A stretch of 64,000 nt of DNA from Serratia proteamaculans (GCF_013337185.1 NZ_SWDE01000001.1:682001-746000); one strand, 5' to 3'. Shown: positions 28,490 through 37,777, counted from the first letter of the stretch. The notes: generated by a model from the letters alone, not told the origin. Numbers and translations: made by a program.

Positions 28490-28534
28490 ATGTCCATCTG
28501 CTGTTTTTGCTCCGCCCGGCGCACTCAACCATGA
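28490..28534 (+). CDS. Possible 14-codon leader peptide overlapping the exporter start
   Basis: ATG at 28490 opens a short frame MSICCFCSARRTQP whose TGA overlaps the ATG of the downstream exporter (ATGA at 28531). Three Cys and two Arg in 14 residues are unusual. The exporter lacks a clear ribosome site of its own, so re-initiation after this peptide would make sense. It could be chance: the frame is short and only ACGGGG upstream resembles a ribosome site. Confidence 0.35.
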   Translation: MSICCFCSARRTQP

Positions 28535-29952
28535 GTTTTTTTTCACGTGCCAGCGCGCTGCCGCTGCTGGTGGCGGGCGCCTTTTTTATGGAAAACCTCG
28601 ACGGCACGGTGATTGTCACCGCCATGCCGCAGATGGCGGCGGCCTTCGGCGTAAGGCCGGTGGACATGAACATTGGTATCTCGGCTTACATTCTGACGCT
28701 GACGGTGTTTATTCCTGCCAGTGGCTGGATTGCCAACCGCTTCGGCGCCCGCAATATCTTTGCCGCTGCGGTGCTGATTTTTACCCTGGCATCGGTACTG
28801 TGCGCCGCCAGCGTTGACCTGCCCACCTTCACCGCCGCCCGTATTCTTCAGGGCTTCGGCGGTGCACTGATGGTGCCGGTGGGTCGCCTGGTGGTGCTAC
28901 GCAACACGGCTAAACCGGACCTGATCAAGGCCATTGCCACCATTACCTGGCCAGGGTTGGTAGCCCCAATCCTCGGCCCGCCGGTCGGCGGTTTTATTAC
29001 CACCTACGCCTCATGGCACTGGATCTTTATTCTTAATGTGCCGCTGGGTATCGCCGCGCTGTGGTTGGCCTGGCGGCTGATCCCGCAGGAAGCACCGCAG
29101 AAAGGCGTGCCTTTTGACGCACTCGGCTTCGTGTTGACCGGCATCGCCTGCTTCGGCCTGATGTTCGGTCTGGATTTGATCAACCATCCGCAACTGTCCT
29201 GGCTGGTGCCTGCGCTTTGTATTATCGGCAGCCTGGCATTAGGCGCACTGGCGGTTCGTCACGCCAAACGCACCGAGCACCCGCTGATCAATCTGTGGGC
29301 GATGCGAATAAAAAGTTACGCGGTCACCATTTGGGGCGGCACGCTGTTTCGCATTGCCATTGGTGCCGTGCCCTTCCTGTTGCCGCTGCTGTTCCAGATC
29401 GGTTTTGGCCTGAACGCCTTCGACGCCGGGTTGCTGGTGCTGGCGGTATTTGCCGGGAATCTGGTGATGAAGCCGTTTACCTCGGCGGTGCTGTACCGTT
29501 TTCGCTTTCGCACCACGCTGGTGGTCAATGGTTTATTGAACGCCGCCACGATTTTCGCCTGTGCGCTGTTGACGCCACAGACCCCGACCTGGCTGATTCT
29601 GGCGCTGCTGTTCGTCAGTGGGCTGACGCGATCCATGCAGTTCACCGCGCTTAATACGCTGGCGTTTTCCGAAGTGCCGCAGCCGCAGATGAATGGCGCC
29701 AACACGCTGTTCAATGTGTCGCAGCAAATGGGCAGCGGCCTGGGTATCGCCATCGGCGCGCTGGCCCTGCGGCTGGCAGAGATGCTGATGCCGCAAACGG
29801 CCGAGCGTATCCCTCTGGCTGATTTTCAGTGGGCGTTTGTGGTTATCGGCGTGATTGCCCTGCTGGCGGTGATCGACTGCTTTACCCTGAGCGCCAACGC
29901 CGGCAGCGAGGTACGCCAGAGAACCCCCGCTACCGCCCCAGTGCAGAAATAA
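28531..29952 (+). CDS. MFS drug exporter, DHA2 (14-segment) family
   Basis: 473 residues from the ATG at 28531. Membrane segments begin at once (LPLLVAGAFFMENLDGTVIVTAMPQMAAAFG), with the family motif A-like loop SGWIANRFGARNIF and motif C region near LVAPILGPPVGGFIT (about 140-155). Such proteins expel hydrophobic drugs by proton antiport. The frame extends to a TTG at 28471 but that start has no support. No neighbouring regulator or fusion-protein gene is present, so it likely works alone. Substrates unknown. Confidence 0.82.
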   Translation: MSFFSRASALPLLVAGAFFMENLDGTVIVTAMPQMAAAFGVRPVDMNIGISAYILTLTVFIPASGWIANRFGARNIFAAAVLIFTLASVLCAASVDLPTFTAARILQGFGGALMVPVGRLVVLRNTAKPDLIKAIATITWPGLVAPILGPPVGGFITTYASWHWIFILNVPLGIAALWLAWRLIPQEAPQKGVPFDALGFVLTGIACFGLMFGLDLINHPQLSWLVPALCIIGSLALGALAVRHAKRTEHPLINLWAMRIKSYAVTIWGGTLFRIAIGAVPFLLPLLFQIGFGLNAFDAGLLVLAVFAGNLVMKPFTSAVLYRFRFRTTLVVNGLLNAATIFACALLTPQTPTWLILALLFVSGLTRSMQFTALNTLAFSEVPQPQMNGANTLFNVSQQMGSGLGIAIGALALRLAEMLMPQTAERIPLADFQWAFVVIGVIALLAVIDCFTLSANAGSEVRQRTPATAPVQK

Positions 29953-30049
29953 GTCGCATCTGCCGCCAATCAACGTAATATCGATGATCCGCCCCGTTTC
30001 ACCGGTGCGGATTTTTTGCCGTTTTGGCCTGAAAAGCGAGGTAATAATA

Positions 30050-30571
30050 ATGAATCACAGTGACCTTTCTCAGTGCCGCGTTAACACCGACCGGTTGTTG
30101 ATTGCCCCATTTACCGCAGCAGACGCCGACGATGTCTACCAGGCGATCACCCCTACCTTGACACGCTATATGAACTTTGAGCCCGAGGAGTCGCCGGAAG
30201 CCTTTGCCAACGTTTGGCAAACCTGGCTGCCGCTGATCCGCGAAGGCGAGGAAATGATTTACATCGCCCGGCTGCGCGACACCAAACAGTTTGTCGGCAT
30301 GGGCGGCGTTCACGACTTGTACAACACCACGCCTGAACTGGGCATCTGGGTGAAAGAGAACCTGCACGGCAAAGGCTACGGGCGCGAAATCGTTCACGCC
30401 ATGGCGGTGTGGGCAAGCGAGCGTTACCATCCGCGCCACTTTATCTACCCGGTGGCCGAACAGAATACGCCAAGCCGACGTATCGCCGAATCTCTGGGCG
30501 GCGTAGTGGCCGGCCGACGCGAAAACACCAAATACGACTGCGTGGTCTATCACATACCGCCACAGCTATAA
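30050..30571 (+). CDS. GNAT-family N-acetyltransferase (RimJ/RimL type)
   Basis: 173 residues from the ATG at 30050, which has GAGG 8 bp upstream. The fold is recognisable from NTDRLLIAPFTAADADDVYQ at the start, GMGGVHDLYNTTPELGIWV in the middle and the acetyl-CoA loop HGKGYGREIVHAMAVWA near 112-128, then ENTPSRRIAESLGG. It probably acetylates an amino group of a small molecule or protein N-terminus; the acceptor is unknown. A strong hairpin terminator follows. Confidence 0.8.
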   Translation: MNHSDLSQCRVNTDRLLIAPFTAADADDVYQAITPTLTRYMNFEPEESPEAFANVWQTWLPLIREGEEMIYIARLRDTKQFVGMGGVHDLYNTTPELGIWVKENLHGKGYGREIVHAMAVWASERYHPRHFIYPVAEQNTPSRRIAESLGGVVAGRRENTKYDCVVYHIPPQL

Positions 30572-30591
30572 TCGAAGTCATAGCATTGCCT

Positions 30592-30625
30592 AATGCCGCT
30601 CAGTGAATGCTGAGTGGCATTTTAT
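30592..30625 (+). terminator. Rho-independent terminator after the acetyltransferase
   Basis: 12-bp stem AATGCCGCTCAG / CTGAGTGGCATT with one G-T pair and a 6-base loop, followed by TTATT. Confidence 0.75.
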
Positions 30626-30710
30626 TATCCAAATTAAACTATCGTGTTGTTTGGCTAACCACAAAACGTAAGCTCATATAACCCATTGTTTTTCTCCGCT
30701 AGGATTTTCA

Positions 30711-30737
30711 CACACAAAAGACATTACAGTTTGTGTG
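30711..30737. promoter_or_regulatory. Inverted repeat upstream of the metalloprotease gene
   Basis: CACACAAA (30711-30718) and its exact complement TTTGTGTG (30730-30737) with an 11-base spacer, giving arms 19 bp apart centre to centre. It lies 44 bp before the metalloprotease start. It could be a repressor or activator site, or a 5'-UTR stem-loop. Confidence 0.4.
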
Positions 30738-30781
30738 GAAAATAAACGCTGAAATATTTTAATATCCTTAGGAGAACAACA

Positions 30782-32500
30782 ATGAGCAACAAAACCCTAT
30801 CAACCTCCCCTAACCAACTCGGTAGCGGTAATTTACCTTCAGGTTATGATGAGATTAATTTCAGGATGGAAAATGGCAACTGGACAAAGGAAATAAAACT
30901 GCCATTAGAACCTACCGATAAAAACAAGGTAAATATTATCTCTAACGCAGCTTATACTGCTTACCTTGATACTACAGAGGTCGACGTACCATTAAAGTCA
31001 ATACCTATTAAAACCGGAAGCAGCTTCACTCTGGTCTATCAGGCAAACATCAGCAAATGGTCCATTAGTGGACCTGGAATCAGTTATCTTTCACCTAATA
31101 GCGTTGGTGATACCATTCCTGAAAAACCAGACAATATCACTTTTTACACACTGGCTGACCACAACTGGGTCCCGGCAGTTACGCTACCCGCCAAGGCTAA
31201 CGATGGCGCCTATATTGTTGTCCGCTCCCGTGCAGCCTGGAACGCAAAAGTAAATACAACGAACATGTTGTATGCCAGCACGACCACTATCTTTACCAAT
31301 GACATTTATACCTTCAAATATCTGGCAGCATTTAATGGTTGGGTGATTGACTCCGCACCGATCCGAACTCTATTTGCTGATAATATTAACGTTCAAATGC
31401 CAAAACCGACTTCGCAGTTCACTGAGGTGAAATTTACAAGTCAGCACTGGATTGAGCTAATAAGACTGCCGGAAAACGCCGGCGATCGCGATAAAGTATC
31501 AATAAAATCTTCGTCCATTTTCTATGCAGCCATTGATGTCTCTAACGTCAATATGCCTGGCGCAATGTATTTATACAACGGTGACCAATATGATTTCATT
31601 TATATTTCCGAGAATAAAAAGTGGCAATTAATGAAACATCCAGACTCACGTTTCTACGCTTATGAGCTTCCTAATGGAAGACTTGGACAACTCGGCCGGC
31701 CACGCACGCTGATCCATGCTGGCGTCGGTAATCCTCATTCGCAATTGGAATTACCTGGAAACCAACCAGCGGGAAGCCGCGTCGTTATCACCAGTGATGC
31801 TGTCAAGGACTTTACCGTATTAGCCGATGGGAAAACCTATCCTGTTTCTAATGGTGAAATCGTGGCGTTTAAGGTGGATGAAAATAAAGCCTGGAGTAAA
31901 GAAACCATCACCATCGATCTATTGCTGCTTTACAGCGACAAAGCCGCCGCTCGAATGGGGGAGGACACCATGCGCAACCGGCTGATTGAGGGTTTCAATA
32001 TGACTAATGAGGCTCTGGAAAACTCCGGTGCCAACTTCCGCTATCGTATGCGTGGTCTGCGCCAGGTTGTTGCAAAAGACCATTGGAAAGAATTGATTGA
32101 CCCACTTCGTGAGTTACGCAGCGATCCTACCGTTCAGGGGTGGAGAGATAGTCTAAAAGCAGATGGCATTTACTATGAAGGTACTGAAGATGGTTGTGGT
32201 TTGGCCTGGCTTCGCTCCAGTGCCTACAACATGGTAGCTACCGGCTCAATCAATTGTGGCACCACGGTAATGCGACATGAACTTGGCCATAATATGGGCG
32301 TGAATCATGCCGATACAGGCAGTTCCTATAATCAGGGCTATTCATTGGTCAGGAGTATTATGGGTGGCAACACCATTCCCTATTACTCCACTCCACATCG
32401 CTATACTCAGGATTATGGCATTCCAATGGGGATCGTGGATAAGGTCGATGCTGTACGCGCGATGAATGAGTTTTCTGCGACGGTCGCCGCATACCGTTAA
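30782..32500 (+). CDS. Metzincin zinc metalloprotease with repeated N-terminal domains
   Basis: 572 residues. The C-terminal domain (about 376-572) has the zinc motif HELGHNMGVNH with His499, Glu500, His503 and His509, and a Met-turn SIMGG at Met527, so it is a metzincin akin to reprolysin/peptidyl-Asp endopeptidases. The first 375 residues hold three or four related units of about 75 residues (near 22-96, 117-192, 213-287, possibly 306-375), each ending in W-x-I/L after a Y-x-F/Y-x-Y strand. There is no signal peptide and no RTX repeat, so its export route is unclear. AGGAG precedes the ATG. The DNA is clearly richer in A and T than its neighbours, suggesting transfer. Target unknown; a secreted toxin or effector is possible. 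Confidence 0.8.
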   Translation: MSNKTLSTSPNQLGSGNLPSGYDEINFRMENGNWTKEIKLPLEPTDKNKVNIISNAAYTAYLDTTEVDVPLKSIPIKTGSSFTLVYQANISKWSISGPGISYLSPNSVGDTIPEKPDNITFYTLADHNWVPAVTLPAKANDGAYIVVRSRAAWNAKVNTTNMLYASTTTIFTNDIYTFKYLAAFNGWVIDSAPIRTLFADNINVQMPKPTSQFTEVKFTSQHWIELIRLPENAGDRDKVSIKSSSIFYAAIDVSNVNMPGAMYLYNGDQYDFIYISENKKWQLMKHPDSRFYAYELPNGRLGQLGRPRTLIHAGVGNPHSQLELPGNQPAGSRVVITSDAVKDFTVLADGKTYPVSNGEIVAFKVDENKAWSKETITIDLLLLYSDKAAARMGEDTMRNRLIEGFNMTNEALENSGANFRYRMRGLRQVVAKDHWKELIDPLRELRSDPTVQGWRDSLKADGIYYEGTEDGCGLAWLRSSAYNMVATGSINCGTTVMRHELGHNMGVNHADTGSSYNQGYSLVRSIMGGNTIPYYSTPHRYTQDYGIPMGIVDKVDAVRAMNEFSATVAAYR

Positions 32501-32547
32501 ATGTTGACCTAACCGGTGCATCTGCGCCGGTTAATCAAAAGCAGTTT

Positions 32548-32586
32548 AAAAAACCGCCCGACTGGCAACAGCGATGGCGGTTTTTC
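32548..32586 (+). terminator. Terminator of the metalloprotease gene
   Basis: AAAAAACCGCC (32548-32558) pairs with GGCGGTTTTT (32576-32585) around a 17-base loop, with a T-run at the end. A second, weaker hairpin (AACCGG/CCGGTT) precedes it at 32511-32532. Confidence 0.7.
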
Positions 32587-32675
32587 AGCGTGGATGCCGA
32601 TAACCACTGCCACTTGAAGTAGGATTATGCTAATGCTAGTAGCATCCTGATTAAAAACAGTTGAGGAACAGCAAC

Positions 32676-33425
32676 ATGATCATTTTTGTTACGGGCGCTA
32701 CATCCGGTTTTGGTGAAGCCATTACACGACGCTTTATCCGCGAAGGGCATCAGGTGATTGCCTCCGGTCGTCGTGTCGAACGTCTGGAAGAGTTGAAAGA
32801 CGAGTTGGGTGAAGCTCTGCATATCGTCCGCCTCGACGTACGTAATCGCGCGGCCATTCAGCAGGTGATTGATGAGCTGCCTGCGGCGCTGCGCCACATC
32901 GACGTCCTGGTGAATAACGCCGGGCTGGCGTTGGGTATGGAACCCGCGCACAAGGCCAATGCCGATGACTGGGAAACCATGATCGACACCAACACCAAAG
33001 GCCTGGTGAACATGACCCGCGCCCTGCTGCCGGACATGGTAGAACGTAATATTGGCCACGTGATCAATATCGGCTCGGTTGCAGCCAACTGGCCGTATGC
33101 CGGTGGCAACGTTTATGGCGCAACCAAAGCCTTTGTCAAACAGTTCAGCCTCGGCCTGCGTGCCGATCTGCACGGTACCCGCATCCGTGTGACCGATATT
33201 GAACCGGGCCTGGTGGGCGGCACCGAATTTTCCAACGTGCGTTTCAAAGGCGACGACGGCAAGGTGGAAAAGGTCTACGACGGTGCCAATGCGCTGACGC
33301 CAGAAGATATCGCCGAGTCGGTGTTCTGGGTCGCGACCCTGCCGGCCCACGTCAACATTAACTCGCTGGAAATCATGCCGGTCAGCCAATCCTTTGCCGG
33401 GTTGAATATCCACCGCGAGTCTTAA
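32676..33425 (+). CDS. ydfG: NADP-dependent 3-hydroxy acid / L-allo-threonine dehydrogenase
   Basis: Short-chain dehydrogenase of 249 residues. The nucleotide motif TGATSGFG is at 6-13, NNAG at 80-83, and the catalytic Ser134, Tyr147 and Lys151 are all in place (NIGSVAANWP, VYGATKAF). The E. coli enzyme oxidises serine, allo-threonine and 3-hydroxy acids and also reduces malonic semialdehyde. The ATG at 32676 has GAGGAA upstream; a TTG at 32661 is not needed. It is on the same strand as in E. coli, where dcp is its divergent neighbour. Confidence 0.93.
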   Translation: MIIFVTGATSGFGEAITRRFIREGHQVIASGRRVERLEELKDELGEALHIVRLDVRNRAAIQQVIDELPAALRHIDVLVNNAGLALGMEPAHKANADDWETMIDTNTKGLVNMTRALLPDMVERNIGHVINIGSVAANWPYAGGNVYGATKAFVKQFSLGLRADLHGTRIRVTDIEPGLVGGTEFSNVRFKGDDGKVEKVYDGANALTPEDIAESVFWVATLPAHVNINSLEIMPVSQSFAGLNIHRES

Positions 33426-33432
33426 TCCTGAG

Positions 33433-33458
33433 CGGCAGGGCCTGCCCCTGCCGTCGTT
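33433..33458. terminator. Hairpin between convergent ydfG and ynfA
   Basis: 8-bp stem CGGCAGGG / CCCTGCCG with a 5-base loop, followed by TCGTTTCTC. It fills the 35-bp gap between the two stops and may end both transcripts. Confidence 0.55.
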
Positions 33459-33460
33459 TC

Positions 33461-33787
33461 TCAGGCCGCACGCCAGCCGGAAACGATAATCAGCATACCG
33501 GCCAGAGCCACACCGGCCCCCAGCCAGTCCAGCGCCGATAACTTCACTCCGTCCACCACCCGCAGCCACAGTAACGCCGTTGCTACATAGACCCCGCCAT
33601 AGGCCGCGTAGACCCGCCCACTGGCCGCCGGGTGCAGCGTCAACAACCAGACAAACAGCATCAGACTGGCCGCTGCCGGTAACAGTAACCAGGCACTGGC
33701 GCTTTTTTTCAGCCACAAATAGGGCAAGAAACAGCCGATGATCTCGGCCAATGCGGTGGCGAAAAATAACAGGGTAGTCTTTAACAT
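33461..33787 (-). CDS. ynfA: YnfA-family inner-membrane protein
   Basis: 108 residues made of four hydrophobic segments ([20 protein letters not shown], then [33 protein letters not shown] and [15 protein letters not shown]). This is the usual size and pattern of the YnfA/UPF0060 family, a four-helix relative of small multidrug exporters. Function is not settled. It lies beside ydfG and ynfB. Confidence 0.9.
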   Translation of the reverse strand: MLKTTLLFFATALAEIIGCFLPYLWLKKSASAWLLLPAAASLMLFVWLLTLHPAASGRVYAAYGGVYVATALLWLRVVDGVKLSALDWLGAGVALAGMLIIVSGWRAA

Positions 33788-33935
33788 CGGGGAAACTTTC
33801 TCTCTGTTAACTAAACAAGGCCGTGCTTGACTGGTGCAGTCCGACAGCGCGATGGTATATTTATCAACACGCCTGCGGGCGCGGTAAAGACAGTGTTGCC
33901 GTTTTCAGGCAACACTAACTCATAAGGATGAAACG

Positions 33936-34304
33936 ATGAAAACACTTTCGACTCAACGACTGCTGCGCGGGATGCTGCCGGTCGCCATGCTGATGCTGAT
34001 GGGTGCCTGGCAGGCTCCGGCGCTGGCCGCCAGCTGCACACAGGGCAGCACCTGCGTTACCGTCGATGGCAGCAACAGCGGCGCAATGAGTACCGAAGCG
34101 GCCCGTCAGAGCAAACAGCAGTTTAACGATACCAAATCCCTGCGCAACAAGGTTAATACCCGCGTGGAGAAAGAGTTCGACAAGGTAGACAAGGCGATTG
34201 ATAGCGAAGAACGCTGCGATGACAGCCTGAACGTTAACGCTTACTGGGAACCCAACACCCGTAAATGTCTGGATCGCCAGACCGGTCGTCAGATTAATCC
34301 TTAA
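33936..34304 (+). CDS. ynfB: YnfB-family (DUF1283) periplasmic protein
   Basis: 122 residues with a signal peptide ([24 protein letters not shown]) and a mature part holding four Cys (CTQGSTC, ERCDD, RKCLD), likely two disulfides, plus a charged helical stretch [23 protein letters not shown] shortened here to its key residues. It matches the DUF1283 family that sits next to ynfA in E. coli. Function unknown. It is followed by ynfD after 90 bp. Confidence 0.87.
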   Translation: MKTLSTQRLLRGMLPVAMLMLMGAWQAPALAASCTQGSTCVTVDGSNSGAMSTEAARQSKQQFNDTKSLRNKVNTRVEKEFDKVDKAIDSEERCDDSLNVNAYWEPNTRKCLDRQTGRQINP

Positions 34305-34394
34305 TCTGGTTGCAGCAAGGCGGTGGCCGTTACCCTACGCCACCGTTGCTGCTATCCTGACAAAGGAAGCTCATTTTCAAATAAGGACGAATGG

Positions 34395-34694
34395 ATGAAA
34401 AAAGCGCTTATCCTGGGTGCACTGCTGATGGCCGCTGCGCCATTAGCCGCCCTGGCCTCATGCGAAAGCGTGAAGGCAGACATTTCGCAGAAAATCGTCA
34501 AAAACGGCGTGCCGGAATCTGGTTTCAAACTGGATATCGTGCCGAACGATCAGGCCCAACAGGCCGGTGGTCTGGTAGTAGGCCACTGCGAAAACGACAC
34601 GCAGAAGATTGTTTATACTCGCCTTGGTAACGGCGATGACAACGGTGACGCGGCTCAGACCGGCACCAGCCAGGATACGAAAACCTCGCAATAA
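34395..34694 (+). CDS. ynfD: YnfD-family (DUF1161) periplasmic protein
   Basis: 99 residues: a signal peptide MKKALILGALLMAAAPLAALA, then the DUF1161 pattern CESVKADISQKIVKNGVPE, FKLDIVPN and VVGHCENDTQKIVY with two Cys that may pair. The C-terminal tail is Asp/Thr/Gln-rich. The start at 34395 has AAGGACG upstream; an ATG four bases earlier is out of frame. Function unknown; small stress-related secreted proteins of this family are common in enterobacteria. Confidence 0.85.
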   Translation: MKKALILGALLMAAAPLAALASCESVKADISQKIVKNGVPESGFKLDIVPNDQAQQAGGLVVGHCENDTQKIVYTRLGNGDDNGDAAQTGTSQDTKTSQ

Positions 34695-34704
34695 TTACCG
34701 TTTT

Positions 34705-34734
34705 AGGGCGCTCTGTGCGCCCTTTCCTTTTTAT
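34705..34734 (+). terminator. Terminator after ynfD
   Basis: 7-bp stem AGGGCGC / GCGCCCT with a 5-base loop, then TTCCTTTTTATTT. It lies right at the end of the convergent exporter gene. Confidence 0.7.
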
Positions 34735-36222
34735 TTATGCCTGCTCTGCCTCTTCCCCCTCACCCTGTGGCCGATGCCGCGCGGGGATCAGCATCGCCGC
34801 CGCCAGTGCCAGCAATGACAACAGTGCAGAAACCAAAAACACCCAATGCAACGAAGCGGCCACCTGCTGCGTCATGCTCGCCAGTATTTCCGGCGTCATC
34901 GCACTACGCGCTGCCGGCTCCATCAGTTGCTGTACCGGATCGGTCGTTTGCGGCAAACGAAGCTGCAGGTTGATATTCAGCGTCGCACCTAAAATAGCGG
35001 TACCCATCGCCGACCCCATCATACGGGTAAACACCGTGCAGGCGGTGGCAATGCCGCGGATGCTGTGGTGAGCCGCGTTCTGCACCGAAACCAGAAACGT
35101 GGTGTTGCACAACCCCATACCGGCACCGACCATAAACGCCGCCACCCGGCCCCACAATAAACCGCCGGTCGGCTGCAGCAACAATAGAATCAGGCCACCG
35201 GCCAGTAATAACAACGCCCCCAGTAACGCCGTGGTGCGATAAGACGTCATCAGCATCAGTCGACCGCTGAAGGTACTGGCCAACGGCCAGCCAATCGACA
35301 TCAGTGCCAGCGTGGTACCCGCTTCCAAGGGTGTTCCACCCATCACCCCCTGAATAAAGGTCGGCAGAAATGCACTGATGCCCATCATCGCCGCGCCAAT
35401 CACCAGACCGCCAATATTACCGGCGACGATCACCCGGCTTTGCCATAACGCCAGCGGGAACAGTGGCTCCGGCGCTCGTCGTTCCTGGCGGATCAGCAAC
35501 ATCAGCGAAACGGCCGCTAACGCCAACAGCGGCAGCACCCACCAACCGAGATTTTCTGCCTGCAGCAGTGACAGCAGCAGCGCGGTAACAAACAGCGTCA
35601 GCCAGGCGGTCCCCGCCAGATCCAGCGCATGTTTACGCATCTGCTGGCGAGAAGGCAGATAACGAGCCAGGAGAAACATCGCCAGCAAACCGATCGGCAA
35701 GTTGACCCAGAATACTAACGCCCAGGGCAAATGCTGGACGATAAACGCCCCCAGCAACGGGCCAATAATCGCCGACACGCCCCAAACGCTGGAAATGTAG
35801 CCCATCACCTTGGGCCGCTCGGTAGGACTGTAGATATCCCCAATAATGGTGGTCGCTGTCGGCATAATTGCCCCGGCGCCCAGCCCCTGCAACAACCTAA
35901 AACCAATCAGCCAGTACATGTTCGGCGAGAAACCGCACAGCACCGAACCCAGTAAAAACAGCGATGCACCAAAGAAAAATACCCGTTTGCGCCCCAGCAG
36001 GTCCGCCAACCGACCATAAATGGGAATGGTGATGGCCTGCGCCAACAGATAGACCGCGAATACCCAACCCAGCAGGGAAAAGCCGCCAAGATCACCGATA
36101 ATGGTTGGCATCGCCGTGGCGACAATGGTCGCCTCTATGGCCGACATGAACATCGCCAACATGCAGGCAATCAGGATTAAGGGACGATGAGCGATTGGAG
36201 CAGGTGTCTCGTTATTTGTCAT
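34735..36222 (-). CDS. MFS drug exporter, DHA2 (14-segment) family
   Basis: 495 residues with 14 hydrophobic segments. Family motifs are SAIEATIVATAMPTI in the first segment, YGRLADLLGRKRVF in the first loop and SAIIGPLLGAFIV (motif C) near 150. It resembles EmrB/Bmr-type proton-driven exporters of hydrophobic drugs or dyes. It has no adjacent EmrA-like partner. It converges with ynfD and is divergent from clcB across 274 bp. The DHA2 gene at 28531 has a different sequence, so this is not a recent duplicate. Substrate unknown. Confidence 0.85.
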   Translation of the reverse strand: MTNNETPAPIAHRPLILIACMLAMFMSAIEATIVATAMPTIIGDLGGFSLLGWVFAVYLLAQAITIPIYGRLADLLGRKRVFFFGASLFLLGSVLCGFSPNMYWLIGFRLLQGLGAGAIMPTATTIIGDIYSPTERPKVMGYISSVWGVSAIIGPLLGAFIVQHLPWALVFWVNLPIGLLAMFLLARYLPSRQQMRKHALDLAGTAWLTLFVTALLLSLLQAENLGWWVLPLLALAAVSLMLLIRQERRAPEPLFPLALWQSRVIVAGNIGGLVIGAAMMGISAFLPTFIQGVMGGTPLEAGTTLALMSIGWPLASTFSGRLMLMTSYRTTALLGALLLLAGGLILLLLQPTGGLLWGRVAAFMVGAGMGLCNTTFLVSVQNAAHHSIRGIATACTVFTRMMGSAMGTAILGATLNINLQLRLPQTTDPVQQLMEPAARSAMTPEILASMTQQVAASLHWVFLVSALLSLLALAAAMLIPARHRPQGEGEEAEQA

Positions 36223-36496
36223 AGCGTTTTACAAACCGTGGATTCTTGTTTGCCTTAAATTATACCAGCCGGATTAAGGGTTGCCGTTACCGGTGTCTGG
36301 TTCCCTGTTTTTACTGGCTATAAACGCACCATTTGAACAGAAAGTGACATCGTCACTAAAATACCATTCGTGGCTCGCTGCAACGAGTAAACCGCGATGC
36401 TGCCGGCGAATCTGTAAAGATTCACTGGCCTTCGGCCGGGCCGGCAAGCACAATGTTCAGCTGAACCTTTCATTTTTCTCACGATTTTACTGACGC

Positions 36497-37777
36497 ATGA
36501 AACGATTGGTCCATCTGCACCACTATCGCGCCCTGCTGCGCCGTCTGTTTATTGCCATCTTTCTTGGTATTGCCGCTGCGTTGGTGGTTTGGCTATTTCA
36601 CCGTGCGATGCTCGGGCTGGAATGGTTACTGCTCGATCACGGAGAAGGTAGCCTGGTGGCCGCCGCCGCCGCGTTACCTGGCTGGCGCAGAGCGTTAACC
36701 CCGGCGCTGGGTGGGCTGGCGGCAGGCCTGTTATTGTGGGTATATCAACGCTATCAGCACCAGCGGCAGGTTGCCCCCACTGATTATATGGAAGCGATCG
36801 AAACCGGTGACGGCCGCCTCGACGTCAGCGCCAGCCTGGTGAAATGCCTGGCCTCACTGCTGGTGGTCTCCAGCGGCAGTGCTATCGGCCGCGAAGGCGC
36901 GATGATACTGCTGGCGGCATTGGTAGGTTCCGTGTTTGCCCAGCGCTTTACCCATGAAAAAGAGTGGAAACTGTGGGTGGCCTGCGGGGCCGCAGCCGGT
37001 ATGGCCAGCGCTTATCATGCCCCACTGGCCGGCAGTCTGTTTATCGCCGAAATTCTGTTTGGCACCCTGATGCTGGCTTCACTGGGGCCGGTGGTGATTG
37101 CCGCCGTCAGCGCCCTGCTGGTGACCAATTTGCTCAACGGCGGGCAGGCACCGCTGTATTTGGTAGAGCCGCTGCCTGCGCCCTGGCCGGTGCAATATCT
37201 GTTGATGGCGCTACTCGGCGTTTTAGCTGGGGTCTGCGGTCCGTTGTTCCTGTGGGCAATGTCTTCTTCCGGTCGCGCATTCCGTTCGCTACGGCTAAAA
37301 CCACCGCTGCAATTGGCGTTAGGGGGGCTGATTGTCGGGCTGCTGTCGCTGCTGTTTCCTGAGGTATGGGGCAATGGCTACAGCGTGGTGCAGTCGCTGC
37401 TCAGTGCGCCGCCCGGCGTATTGCTGGTAGGCGCCATTCTGATCTGCAAGTTGCTGGCGGTGCTCGCCAGCAGTGGTTCCGGGGCGCCTGGCGGTGTATT
37501 CACGCCAACGCTGTTTGTCGGGGCAGCGCTTGGCTCGGTAGTTGGGCAACTCTGTGCCATCTGGCCGGAACTGGGCAGTGCGGTACCGATTCTGATGGCG
37601 TTAACCGGCATGGCTACGCTGTTGGCGGCTACCACCCACGCGCCGATTATGGCTGCGCTGATGGTGTTCGAAATGACCGGTGAATATACCCTGCTACCGG
37701 GTATTCTGTTGGCCTGTGTGATCGCCACCACCGTCTCACGCGGCTTGCGTTCGGTGTCGGTCTATCACAATGCCTAG
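36497..37777 (+). CDS. clcB: ClC-type chloride channel/antiporter ClcB
   Basis: 426 residues with the ClC selectivity signatures: [20 protein letters not shown] (about 132-151) and [22 protein letters not shown] (about 321-342). Many hydrophobic helices cover the whole length. It moves chloride across the inner membrane and helps survive acid stress in E. coli. No cytoplasmic CBS domain is present, as usual for the bacterial form. Its end overlaps the convergent bioD2 gene by 4 bp, the same order as in E. coli (clcB-ynfK). Confidence 0.92.
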   Translation: MKRLVHLHHYRALLRRLFIAIFLGIAAALVVWLFHRAMLGLEWLLLDHGEGSLVAAAAALPGWRRALTPALGGLAAGLLLWVYQRYQHQRQVAPTDYMEAIETGDGRLDVSASLVKCLASLLVVSSGSAIGREGAMILLAALVGSVFAQRFTHEKEWKLWVACGAAAGMASAYHAPLAGSLFIAEILFGTLMLASLGPVVIAAVSALLVTNLLNGGQAPLYLVEPLPAPWPVQYLLMALLGVLAGVCGPLFLWAMSSSGRAFRSLRLKPPLQLALGGLIVGLLSLLFPEVWGNGYSVVQSLLSAPPGVLLVGAILICKLLAVLASSGSGAPGGVFTPTLFVGAALGSVVGQLCAIWPELGSAVPILMALTGMATLLAATTHAPIMAALMVFEMTGEYTLLPGILLACVIATTVSRGLRSVSVYHNA

